Shown: positions 1-6,061, numbered from the stretch's first letter. The stretch: DNA of 8,895 nt from JAFGSZ01 sp964492185 (GCA_964492185.1 CAZBJH010000130.1:1-8895), one strand, 5' to 3'. Numbers and translations are program-made. The notes: generated by a model from the letters alone, not told the origin.

Positions 1-58
1 AACTCCGCGTTTCCGGACCGCGCGAGCCTTGCAAATGGAACCTTCTGAACAGACAAAT
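1..58. repeat. Dispersed palindromic repeat, subtype B, right half only (cut by window edge)
   Basis: By eye, this stretch matches positions 4757-4814 at 52 of 58 bases. It is the right arm of a ~126-bp imperfect palindrome whose left arm would lie outside the window. The arm contains the GCAAATG box that pairs with CATTTGC in the left arm of complete copies. The match continues after a short gap: ACCAGTTAAACAT at 60-72 recurs at 4816-4828, so the conserved unit extends beyond the palindrome. No coding potential is seen. Confidence 0.8.
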
Positions 59-100
59 AACCAGTTAAACATTTTGACTACTTTAAAGAAGGGCACTAAA

Positions 101-229
101 TAGTTTCTGTCCATAATGTACGATATCTGCATTGTTGCTTAACCGAACGAAGTGAGACAGATGTGCTTATCCCTGCTAGCGTCACTTTCACCGGTTTGAA
201 TGACACCTTAACCTATTTAAAACAGATAC
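101..229. repeat. Dispersed palindromic repeat, subtype A, diverged copy
   Basis: Positions 101-138 match 4541-4578 at 33 of 38 bases, including the shared box CTGTCCATAATGT. An inner AACCG..GAAGTGA segment (about 141-155) pairs imperfectly with TCACTTTCACCGGTT (182-196). The right end AACAGATAC (221-229) pairs weakly with the left end. The interior differs from the copy at 4540, so the termini are conserved better than the core. The right boundary is uncertain by about 10 bp. Confidence 0.6.
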
Positions 230-254
230 CTGCCTATCATTCAATTTAATTTAA

Positions 255-272
255 AATAATGTGAACATTATT
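255..272. promoter_or_regulatory. 18-bp inverted repeat upstream of TPR gene, possible operator
   Basis: AATAATGT-GA-ACATTATT has perfect 8-bp arms around a 2-bp centre and lies 42 bp before the chosen ATG at 314. Operator-like symmetry in a promoter-proximal position suggests regulator binding. The region is very AT-rich, so chance symmetry is a real alternative. No TAnnTTTG promoter without mismatch was found nearby; TATTATTG (274-281) is one base off the -7 consensus but lacks a good -33 box. Confidence 0.25.
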
Positions 273-313
273 AATTATTATTGTATTCTATTAATAGAAA
301 ACAGGATATCTCG

Positions 314-2545
314 ATGATTATTAAAGAACTTAACCGGCAATATAACGATATCATTCATCATATTAACGAAAAACGTATCAAAGATGCCTTTGACAGGCTT
401 TTTATATTGCAGGATCAGTGCACCAATCCTGAGTATAAAGAGCAGTTGAATAACCATTACAACACATTGGCGAATATACTGAAATACTCATTCGAGCTTA
501 CCGATGATCCTGAAAAGGAAAAGATCTATAACCACCTGGTAAAATCACTGTTCGAACTGGCCGACGATATGAAAGAGGATATTTTGCTCAACCATAATCT
601 GTTAACATATTATCAGAGGAAAAGTGAACTCAGTAAAGGGATGGAAATGAAAGGCGAACAGAGCATCGAATTTATTGAAAAACTGTCTTTTTTGAAGGAG
701 ATAAATCAGATTATCTCATCATCAAAAGACAAAAAGAAGCACTTTTCACAAACGACTGAATACAGGGAGAATTTTAAAGACATTTTTGATATTCTCTGGC
801 TGACTGATAAGTACAGGGAAACAGATATCAGCCTTGTTAAAGAGATAATTCAAAATGATTCATTACCATGGTATGACAAATCGGTAATTGTCAGCGCTAT
901 AGTCTTATCTGCCCTCAGGCACTTCGACAGTGAGAAAGTGAACCTGCTGTTTGATTTCTATGACAGGCAGGAACATCAGGTCGGACAACGTGCCCTAATA
1001 GGAATCATTCTGATCCTTTATAAATTCGATCACCGGCTGAACTATTACCATGAATTGATCAACCGGCTTAAAGCTCTGCAGGGAGATAAAAATATGACCT
1101 CTATGGTTGAATCTGTCATTATTCAACTGATAAAGGCCAAAGAAACCGAAAAGATAACGAAAAAGATCAAGGAAGAAATTCTCCCGGAGATGTGGAAGAT
1201 AAAATCAGCTTTGGATGAAAAACTAAACCTTAATGAATTATTAACAGAAAAAAATATTGAGGATAAAAATCCCGAATGGGAGACTATGTTCAGCGATTCA
1301 CCAGACCTGTATGATAAAATCGAACAGTTTTCAAACATGCAGCTTGAAGGATCTGACGTTTTCATGAGTGCATTTGCCATGTTGAAACGTTTCTCTTTTT
1401 TTGACGAAATAAGCAACTGGTTCCTGCCATTTTATAAAGAAAACGACCTGCTCGAAAGCGCTTTTGGCGAAATGCAGGAAGGATTCGACCGGCAGGCTTT
1501 CCTGGAAGGGCTTGAGCGCACTTCATTCCTGTGCAATTCGGATAAATATTCTTTTTGTCTGAATGTTAAATTCATGCCTGCAATGCAACAATCAGCAATG
1601 GTGGAATTATTCAATATGGAGCTGAAAGCTATGAATGAAATACAGAAGGACGATGAACTGGTAAATAATGCCGCCAGGAATAAAACTGTAATTACCCAGT
1701 ATATACAGGATCTGTACCGTTTTTTTAAGCTACATCCTATGCATAAGGAATTTGATGATATATTCGGGTATCCACTGAATTTTCATCATACAGAATTTTT
1801 CTATCATCTGATCGATGACCTTACAGTATTGAGAAATATCGGCGAATTCTATTTTGAAAAAGACTATTTTAAACAAGCTCTGGATATTTTTCTTATCATA
1901 TCAGATAAAACCAAAAATCACGAATTGTTTGAGAAAACCGCCTATTGTTACCAGCAACTGGGTGAATATCATTCTGCCCTTGATTATTATCACAAAGCGG
2001 AATTGATAGAGAAAAAGAAACCCTGGCTGTTGAACAAGATAGCTTTTTGTTACCGGAAAAACGGCAATTTTAAGAAAGCCGAAGAATATTATAAAGAATC
2101 GGAAAAACTGGATCACGATAATCTCTTTAACCAGGTCAGCCTGGGTAATGTTCACCTTGATATGGAAGAATATGAATCTGCTTTAAAGTATTATTTCAAA
2201 GTAGAATACCTGGCACCCGATAACCATAAAGTCCACCGGCCGATAGCATGGTGTTCATTCCTTCTGGGTAAGTTTGATACTGCAAAAAAATACCAGAAAA
2301 AAGTCATCAGGAAAGAAGGTAACAAAAATGATCATCTCAATATGGGACATATATTATGGTGCATGGGAGATAAAAAGGGAGCAATTGAAGCCTACAAAAC
2401 AAGTCTGAAAAGATCAAAAATGGATTTTTCCTGGTTTTCACGTGTATTTAACGATGATTCCTCACACCTCGTAAAATTCGGTATTCCGGATATTGACATT
2501 CCTCTGATGATCGATTATCTTAAGGTAAATACCGAAAAAAGTTAA
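314..2545 (+). CDS. Large helical protein with C-terminal TPR array
   Basis: This encodes a 743-residue, probably cytoplasmic protein; there is no signal peptide or membrane segment. Residues 1 to about 500 are charged and helix-rich, and I cannot assign them to a named domain. They include an aromatic stretch around FFDEISNWFLPFY (near residue 375). From about residue 506 to 705 there are six consecutive 34-residue TPR units, with the usual alternation of small and aromatic residues (for example GEYHSALDYYHKAE, GNFKKAEEYYKESE, EEYESALKYYFKVE), followed by a ~38-residue tail. TPR arrays bind partner proteins, so a scaffold or assembly role is inferred; the partner is unknown. I chose the ATG at 314 because AGGA lies 7 nt upstream; the reading frame opens further at a TTG (281), which looks less likely. 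The gene stands alone on the plus strand and converges on the minus-strand gene ending at 2552. Confidence 0.85.
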   Translation: MIIKELNRQYNDIIHHINEKRIKDAFDRLFILQDQCTNPEYKEQLNNHYNTLANILKYSFELTDDPEKEKIYNHLVKSLFELADDMKEDILLNHNLLTYYQRKSELSKGMEMKGEQSIEFIEKLSFLKEINQIISSSKDKKKHFSQTTEYRENFKDIFDILWLTDKYRETDISLVKEIIQNDSLPWYDKSVIVSAIVLSALRHFDSEKVNLLFDFYDRQEHQVGQRALIGIILILYKFDHRLNYYHELINRLKALQGDKNMTSMVESVIIQLIKAKETEKITKKIKEEILPEMWKIKSALDEKLNLNELLTEKNIEDKNPEWETMFSDSPDLYDKIEQFSNMQLEGSDVFMSAFAMLKRFSFFDEISNWFLPFYKENDLLESAFGEMQEGFDRQAFLEGLERTSFLCNSDKYSFCLNVKFMPAMQQSAMVELFNMELKAMNEIQKDDELVNNAARNKTVITQYIQDLYRFFKLHPMHKEFDDIFGYPLNFHHTEFFYHLIDDLTVLRNIGEFYFEKDYFKQALDIFLIISDKTKNHELFEKTAYCYQQLGEYHSALDYYHKAELIEKKKPWLLNKIAFCYRKNGNFKKAEEYYKESEKLDHDNLFNQVSLGNVHLDMEEYESALKYYFKVEYLAPDNHKVHRPIAWCSFLLGKFDTAKKYQKKVIRKEGNKNDHLNMGHILWCMGDKKGAIEAYKTSLKRSKMDFSWFSRVFNDDSSHLVKFGIPDIDIPLMIDYLKVNTEKS

Positions 2546-2551
2546 AAAGTT

Positions 2552-3649
2552 TCAATTGCCCTCGTAAAACTCACCCTGATAATATATCATCTTCCTGTTG
2601 ACACCTATATGCATAATTATAAGGTTTCGGATAAGATCAAATGATTTTACAAATTCATTCAGAAGATATTTCTTTTCACCCTCCTGGAACAACCATATCC
2701 GGTTGCTGTTATCCAGGTATGCAATGGCATTCCAATCCAGCTTATAGAGTGAGGGTATATATGGTTCAATCTCATATATTCTGCCATCAAAAAAAGTCTT
2801 GAAATAGCCATGTTCCTTATAAATCAAAATATTATCCTCCGTATGGTATTCTTCGGGTTCATTTGACCCGATCACAAATAATCCCTGATCTCCAAAATAT
2901 TTGAATTCACCCTGGCTTGATACATATACAACGAAACCATCACCTGTTTTGAATGAACGCGGAGGAAAACTTTCCAGTTCAAAGACCTCTCCCTTGTAAA
3001 ACACCTTGAATTGCCGCGATTGTTGTTCAACATACGCCACGATATCCCTTCCCGCTTCATATTTGATATCCCCTGTATAAGATATAAGGGTTTGTATTTT
3101 ACCATTATAAAAAACCCTGAAATCACGGTTACGCGTTGATAAATAAGCCACGATATTATCACCGCTGGCAAATAACTCAGCCGGCTGGCCTATAATACCT
3201 GTCTCCAACTCAATAATGTCACCATTATAATAAACATTCAATGATTCCTTGTTTTTATCATAATAAGCGATCAGACTGTCCTCAATCAGATACCTGGTTG
3301 CCCTTGCTGTCAGAAGCTTTGCCTGTCCCCGGTCCACAACATACAATTTATCATATACAGTATAAGCCCCCAGCCGGTCAGAAACATAATAACCCGTCAC
3401 CCCGCCGGGATCAAGTTGTGAGACTATACCCTCATAATATAACTTTAAATGGCCCGAATTATCGATATAAAGAACACATTCCCCACCAATTTTAAAAGAT
3501 TCCACCTCCATGTGTTCAATCTGTTCTGAACTGCCATGATCAAAAATAAAAAACCTGTCAAGGTAATTATGATAAGCACCGAGATGCTGCGCTATCCCTG
3601 AAATTGTAAAAACAATAAGAATTACTGCCTGGGCCGTGATCCTTTTCAT
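2552..3649 (-). CDS. Secreted protein of ten ~35-residue repeats, propeller-like
   Basis: A 365-residue protein. Residues 1-21 form a typical Sec signal peptide (KR, then a hydrophobic stretch AVILIVFTISGIA, likely cleavage near Q21), so it is exported. The mature part is a regular repeat marked by an aromatic-x-x-G turn: FDHG 36, YYEG 71, VDRG 105, YYNG 140, FYNG 180, FYKG 217, GDQG 253, FFDG 286, FQEG 321, YYQG 356. Spacing is 33-40 residues. Many units read roughly 'D-x-I-V-A-Y ... F-K-V-F-Y-N-G-K-I-x-E-L-E', a strand-turn-strand pattern. A beta-propeller or related all-beta solenoid is inferred; no catalytic motif is evident. There is no C-terminal sorting domain. It begins with ATG 27 bp after the stop of the barrel gene, so the two are probably co-transcribed. 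I do not recognise a named family. Confidence 0.8.
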   Translation of the reverse strand: MKRITAQAVILIVFTISGIAQHLGAYHNYLDRFFIFDHGSSEQIEHMEVESFKIGGECVLYIDNSGHLKLYYEGIVSQLDPGGVTGYYVSDRLGAYTVYDKLYVVDRGQAKLLTARATRYLIEDSLIAYYDKNKESLNVYYNGDIIELETGIIGQPAELFASGDNIVAYLSTRNRDFRVFYNGKIQTLISYTGDIKYEAGRDIVAYVEQQSRQFKVFYKGEVFELESFPPRSFKTGDGFVVYVSSQGEFKYFGDQGLFVIGSNEPEEYHTEDNILIYKEHGYFKTFFDGRIYEIEPYIPSLYKLDWNAIAYLDNSNRIWLFQEGEKKYLLNEFVKSFDLIRNLIIMHIGVNRKMIYYQGEFYEGN

Positions 3650-3676
3650 TAAACAGAAGTATCAATTAATAAAAAA

Positions 3677-4393
3677 TTACCGGGAAGCGATAACCTCCTC
3701 ACTCTCCCACATGTCTTTTATATTACGTGTATTAAATTGCCATGAAAGAGAAAGGAACATCAATTGTGTTTTCCTGTATCGTCTCAGGTCACTGACCGGA
3801 TCAGAATGTTCAAAAGTGTTGTTCAGATAATCTGTCAAATAATATTTAAACTTCACATTGACTCCCCCGGGAAATTGAATACCTGCAAATACGGAGGGCA
3901 AAAAACGCTCTGTCTGGTTACCAAACCATTCCTTATATTTAGTCTTGCTGCCTGACCTGTCATGTGCGCCGCTCCAGTATTTTTCCTTATAATGAAAGGG
4001 CATTTCATATTCAGCACCGCCGTACACAAAAAGATGATCGCTGAACGACCCCAGCTTAATGGCTATGGGAAGGCCCAGATTATAAGTCCGCCGTATGATC
4101 TTGTAATCTGTTCCGTTAATATTCTCATCAGTTATCAGGCCCACATTCCTCAAGCCCATCCCGGTGAAGAAACCAATGTTATTTGTAATATCAAACTGCC
4201 AGAAATGCCCGGCATGAAAAAACATGGTAAAACGGACATTCGACTGAATACCCTCACCACCATATTGTTCCGCTTCGGCCCATGAAAATATAAATTCACC
4301 GCTGGATAAGGAATATACATCCTGGGCATTAATACTTTTTGTGCTGTATATAAATATAAACGGTACTATAAACAGAAATACAAACTTATTCAT
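3677..4393 (-). CDS. Predicted outer-membrane beta-barrel protein
   Basis: A 238-residue protein. The chosen ATG (4393) gives a strong signal peptide, with MNK followed by FVFLFIVPFIFIY and likely cleavage after SINAQ (residue 24). The mature chain alternates aromatic/hydrophobic and polar residues in strand-sized runs (for example FWQFDITNNIGFFTGMGLRN, LFVYGGAEYEMPF, VFAGIQFPGGVNVKFKYYL, QLMFLSLSWQF), typical of small outer-membrane barrels of the kind often annotated 'outer membrane beta-barrel' in Bacteroidetes. After the last strand there is a ~17-residue charged tail, so the chain does not end on a terminal aromatic. The frame is open upstream to an ATG at 4420 and a TTG at 4441, but those add residues before the signal peptide and lie too close to the candidate promoter. 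It is the first gene of a probable two-gene operon. Function is unknown. Confidence 0.65.
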   Translation of the reverse strand: MNKFVFLFIVPFIFIYSTKSINAQDVYSLSSGEFIFSWAEAEQYGGEGIQSNVRFTMFFHAGHFWQFDITNNIGFFTGMGLRNVGLITDENINGTDYKIIRRTYNLGLPIAIKLGSFSDHLFVYGGAEYEMPFHYKEKYWSGAHDRSGSKTKYKEWFGNQTERFLPSVFAGIQFPGGVNVKFKYYLTDYLNNTFEHSDPVSDLRRYRKTQLMFLSLSWQFNTRNIKDMWESEEVIASR

Positions 4394-4428
4394 ATCACAT
4401 GTTTTATTATTGATTATCATAAAATAAA

Positions 4429-4462
4429 CAAAATAAGACAATTTATGCCTGCAATCCTCAAA
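4429..4462 (-). promoter_or_regulatory. Candidate Bacteroidetes-type promoter for the barrel operon
   Basis: Read on the minus strand, TTTG (4462-4459) is followed after 22 bp by TTATTTTG (4436-4429), one mismatch from the Bacteroidetes -7 consensus TAnnTTTG. The spacing is slightly longer than the usual ~19-21. Transcription would start near 4422, leaving a ~30-nt leader before the ATG at 4393, which supports that start over upstream ones. Confidence 0.35.
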
Positions 4463-4539
4463 TTTCCGTTAATATTTACCGGACCTTCTGTCTGCTCCAA
4501 ACCTGGCATATGAATAATACAGGATAAGCTTAAGATTAA

Positions 4540-4665
4540 TTAGTGTCTGTCCATAATGTCCGATATCCGCGTTGCTGCCAAAATTTTAAATCCTCAAATA
4601 CTTTAGTATACCGCGGTTTAAAATTTTTGCGCGCCTTGATCTCGAACATTCTGAACAAACACTAA
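4540..4665. repeat. Complete 126-bp palindromic repeat, subtype A
   Basis: This copy has terminal inverted repeats of about 26 bp: TTAGTGTCTGTCCATAATGT at the left pairs with the right end ACATTCTGAACAAACACTAA, with most of the mismatches being transitions. An inner arm CAAAATTTTAAA (about 4579-4590) pairs with TTTAAAATTTTTG (4617-4629). The whole unit can fold into one long imperfect hairpin. It has no ORF, so if mobile it would be a MITE-like element moved in trans; alternatively it is a transcribed or protein-binding palindromic repeat. Confidence 0.8.
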
Positions 4666-4672
4666 GAGTCTA

Positions 4673-4859
4673 TTGACAAACCCTAATTAGTGTCTGTCCA
4701 TAAAGTCCCATTTGCCGCGTTACGCTTGTCCGAAAATTACTCATTTACGACTAGTAAACTCCGCGTTTTCGGACCGCGCGAGCCTTGCAAATGAAACTTT
4801 CTGAAAATACACATGACCAGTTAAACATACTGCCAATTTTTTTGATAAACCTTAATTAA
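4673..4859. repeat. 18-bp direct repeats bracketing the subtype B copy
   Basis: TTGACAAACCCTAATTAG (4673-4690) and TTGATAAACCTTAATTAA (4842-4859) match at 15 of 18 bases. They lie on either side of the palindrome at 4687-4814, the left one overlapping its first four bases. This could be a diverged duplication made during insertion or a remnant of tandem amplification of a ~169-bp unit. At the last copy, TTGATAATTAG (8834-8844) precedes and overlaps the repeat start in a shortened form of the same sequence. Confidence 0.5.
4687..4814. repeat. Complete ~128-bp palindromic repeat, subtype B
   Basis: The left arm holds CATTTGC (4709-4715) and GTCCGAAAA (4728-4736); the right arm holds TTTTCGGAC (4766-4774) and GCAAATG (4787-4793). 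Together with ATTTAC/GTAAA around the centre they form a long interrupted hairpin. It begins with the same TTAGTGTCTGTCCATAA as subtype A, then diverges after AAAGT. Positions 4687-4741 match 8841-8895 at 53 of 55 bases, suggesting recent spread or gene-conversion-like homogenisation. Confidence 0.8.
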
Positions 4860-4956
4860 CGCGTTAGATTAATATTAATAAATAAAACTCAACGAACAAA
4901 AGTCTTATTGTTTTTGTTATAATAGTACTTATAATATAGCATGTATTTTCTTTGTT

Positions 4957-5007
4957 GATCATTTATCATTAATGACGCAGATCATCATTTTGATTAATGA
5001 AGATCAT
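4957..5007. promoter_or_regulatory. Three phased GATCAT boxes upstream of coiled-coil gene
   Basis: GATCAT occurs at 4957, 4980 and 5002, spaced 23 and 22 bp, close to two helical turns. The first two are each followed by a matching ATTAATGA (4968-4975 and 4993-5000), so the unit is a ~22-bp imperfect direct repeat and the boxes face the same side of the helix. This is the layout of a cooperative regulator-binding site. It lies 72-122 bp before the ATG at 5079. Function is inferred from layout only; AT-rich composition makes chance repeats easier. Confidence 0.35.
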
Positions 5008-5078
5008 ATTACAATAAAGTAAGTGTATTTGTTAATTGTTTATTTTTATTAAGTATAAATTCAAATCCTAAATTAATA

Positions 5079-5285
5079 ATGCTGGAGGTAAAAAATAACC
5101 TGAGTGGATTGATATCCAATATCTACGAGTGTCAGAAAAAGATTATTATTAATCGTAGATTTATTCTCGAACTCGAAGAGGAAGGCAATGATGCCAACCG
5201 CTTACGACGGGAGAATGAAGAGCTTGAAAGAAGAATATCCGGTTATCAGAAAGAATTACGGAAACGTTATGAGTATACATATTAG
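5079..5285 (+). CDS. Small coiled-coil protein of unknown function
   Basis: A 68-residue, highly charged, probably cytoplasmic protein with no signal peptide. From about residue 22 to 62 it is rich in Glu, Arg, Lys and Leu with heptad-like hydrophobic spacing (for example ILELEEEGNDANRLRRENEE followed by LERRISGYQKEL), predicting one long helix or coiled coil, likely a dimer. I do not recognise a family. Support for it being real: it sits between a possible regulatory repeat array and a strong intrinsic terminator that begins 22 bp after the stop, and its amino-acid composition is protein-like. No clear Shine-Dalgarno precedes the ATG, which is common in Bacteroidetes. It is monocistronic and surrounded by repeat-rich DNA. 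Possible roles include a small DNA- or protein-binding adaptor, but nothing in the sequence decides this. Confidence 0.65.
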   Translation: MLEVKNNLSGLISNIYECQKKIIINRRFILELEEEGNDANRLRRENEELERRISGYQKELRKRYEYTY

Positions 5286-5306
5286 GATATCCTGGCTGGA
5301 AAAATG

Positions 5307-5341
5307 AAAGGCTGTCTTTAATCAAAAGACAGCCTTTTTTT
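5307..5341 (+). terminator. Rho-independent terminator after the coiled-coil gene
   Basis: AAAGGCTGTCTTT (5307-5319) pairs perfectly with AAAGACAGCCTTT (5325-5337) around a 5-nt loop, and the right arm runs into an uninterrupted T tract ending at 5341. Because A-tracts precede the left arm, the structure could also act weakly on the minus strand. Confidence 0.85.
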
Positions 5342-5380
5342 ATGGAAAAGGTCAGAAAAAAAGAAATCTTAACAAGGGCT

Positions 5381-5412
5381 TTAGCCTGCATTATTTATAC
5401 GACATATCTTTG
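5381..5412 (+). promoter_or_regulatory. Orphan Bacteroidetes-type promoter candidate
   Basis: TATCTTTG (5405-5412) is an exact match to the Bacteroidetes -7 consensus TAnnTTTG. Twenty bases upstream lies TTAG (5381-5384), one mismatch from the -33 TTTG. A transcript would start near 5419 and run through AT-rich DNA into the hairpins at 5510-5565. No plausible protein begins downstream; the first ATG opens a frame of only a few codons. Confidence 0.35.
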
Positions 5413-5509
5413 TAAAAATATTTTTATTATTTTAATTATATTATGAGACTTAACATATAAAGACAATTATAATAAAATTGCTTTTTATTCCTTCCCATGG
5501 GCTGTGGTT

Positions 5510-5534
5510 TCGAACTGCCCGCAAGGCAGTTCGA
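5510..5534. repeat. Left outer hairpin
   Basis: TCGAACTGCC (5510-5519) pairs perfectly with GGCAGTTCGA (5525-5534) around a 5-nt loop. It is the counterpart of the hairpin at 6128-6152, with which it shares the TTTCGAAC terminus in inverted orientation. Confidence 0.8.
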
Positions 5535-5565
5535 CCTACTTTTTGGCTACCACCCAAAAAGTAGG
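5535..5565. repeat. Left inner hairpin
   Basis: CCTACTTTTTGG (5535-5546) pairs perfectly over 12 bp with CCAAAAAGTAGG (5554-5565) around a 7-nt loop. It directly abuts the outer hairpin with no spacer. Confidence 0.8.
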
Positions 5566-5585
5566 CAAAAAGGTCACCGTTCCAT

Positions 5586-5718
5586 AAAAATCGCTTGATT
5601 TACTACGGAAGGTTTTCTCCCTGCGGAACCCAAACTCACTCCTCCTTCGTCGTCGCTCGGACAGGGTTCCTCCAGGGCCCACGCAACGAAAACCTTCCTT
5701 GAAATCTACACGATTTTT
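5586..5718. repeat. 133-bp imperfect palindrome
   Basis: AAAAATCG (5586-5593) pairs with CGATTTTT (5711-5718), GGAAGGTTTT (5607-5616) with AAAACCTTCC (5689-5698), and the nearer-centre CCCTGCGGAACCC with GGGTTCCTCCAGGG (about 5619-5631 and 5663-5676). The tip carries a GC-rich CTCCTTCGTCGTCGCTCGG. The pairing is strong enough for a long hairpin in RNA or a cruciform in DNA. Confidence 0.7.
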
Positions 5719-5748
5719 CTGAGACGGGTCCCGCTACTGCAAAACTTT

Positions 5749-5880
5749 ATGCTGGTTTTAAAGGAAATGGGCTTTGCGGAACAACGGCTCCATCTGCCTG
5801 AAGTTGGATTAAAAAACATCCGGATTACAAATCCGGATGAGCTGTATGCATTGCAGAACACCGGCTTCCTTCTGTCATAG
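5749..5880 (+). pseudogene. Doubtful 43-codon ORF, possible gene remnant
   Basis: From the ATG at 5749 to the stop at 5880 the frame encodes a protein-like sequence (for example KEMGFAEQRLHLPEVGLKNI, then NPDELYALQNTGFLLS). The frame stays open upstream into the palindrome at 5586-5718, as expected for the tail of an older gene cut by the repeat. No ribosome-binding site is visible. Against coding, a perfect 10-bp hairpin with a 3-nt loop (CATCCGGATT 5817-5826 with 5830-5839) lies inside it. I do not recognise a family. Confidence 0.25.
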
Positions 5881-5976
5881 CACAGCTTGACATATACAAT
5901 GTAAGTCCTTACGGTAATATCCTTTTCAAATAAACTATTACATGAAAGGGACCCCGCCTTCAGTATTTTCCGTTAA

Positions 5977-6061
5977 AAAAAATCAAGGTGATCACCGTTA
6001 AAAAAATCGAGCTGTCCGACGTCAGGAGTTCTCGATTTTTAGGTGAGCACCTTGATTTTTT
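5977..6061. repeat. Nested double palindrome
   Basis: An outer arm, AAAAAATCAAGGTGATCACC (5977-5996), pairs with 6042-6061 with a single mismatch over 20 bp. Inside it, AAAAATCGAG (6002-6011) pairs with CTCGATTTTT (6031-6040), and the tip TCCGACGTCAGGA (6015-6027) is again nearly self-complementary. The outer arm also contains its own small palindrome GTGATCAC. Confidence 0.8.

Larger units (their letters stand above)
1..313. other. Gene-free left flank, mostly repeat DNA
   Basis: No convincing coding region is seen here on either strand. It holds the two palindromic repeat copies described separately, a 42-bp linker between them, and an AT-rich leader (230-313) in front of the TPR gene with an 18-bp perfect inverted repeat. 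Confidence 0.7.
4442..5078. other. Divergent intergenic region with two repeats and AT-rich leader
   Basis: No gene was found in these 637 bases. They separate the leftward barrel operon from the rightward coiled-coil gene. Contents: the barrel promoter candidate, a complete subtype A repeat (4540-4665), a complete subtype B repeat (4687-4814), and a very AT-rich stretch (about 4840-5078) carrying three phased GATCAT boxes. Confidence 0.7.

Noticed and set aside
281..313. TTG start extending the TPR gene by 11 codons
   Set aside because: The codon at 281 is TTG with no ribosome-binding site, whereas the ATG at 314 has AGGA 7 nt upstream.
3962..4285. 107-codon plus-strand ORF opposite the barrel gene
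   Set aside because: It is antisense to a protein with a clear signal peptide and strand pattern; it looks like a shadow frame.
4394..4441. Upstream starts (TTG at 4441, ATG at 4420) for the barrel gene
   Set aside because: They place extra residues before a standard signal peptide, and the TTG overlaps the candidate promoter.
4957..5007. CRISPR array
   Set aside because: The repeats are only 6-8 bp conserved, with three units and ~16-bp gaps; no true repeat-spacer pattern or cas gene exists.
5161..5391. 76-codon minus-strand ORF overlapping the coiled-coil gene and its terminator
   Set aside because: It runs through a strong terminator hairpin and is antisense to a more protein-like small gene.
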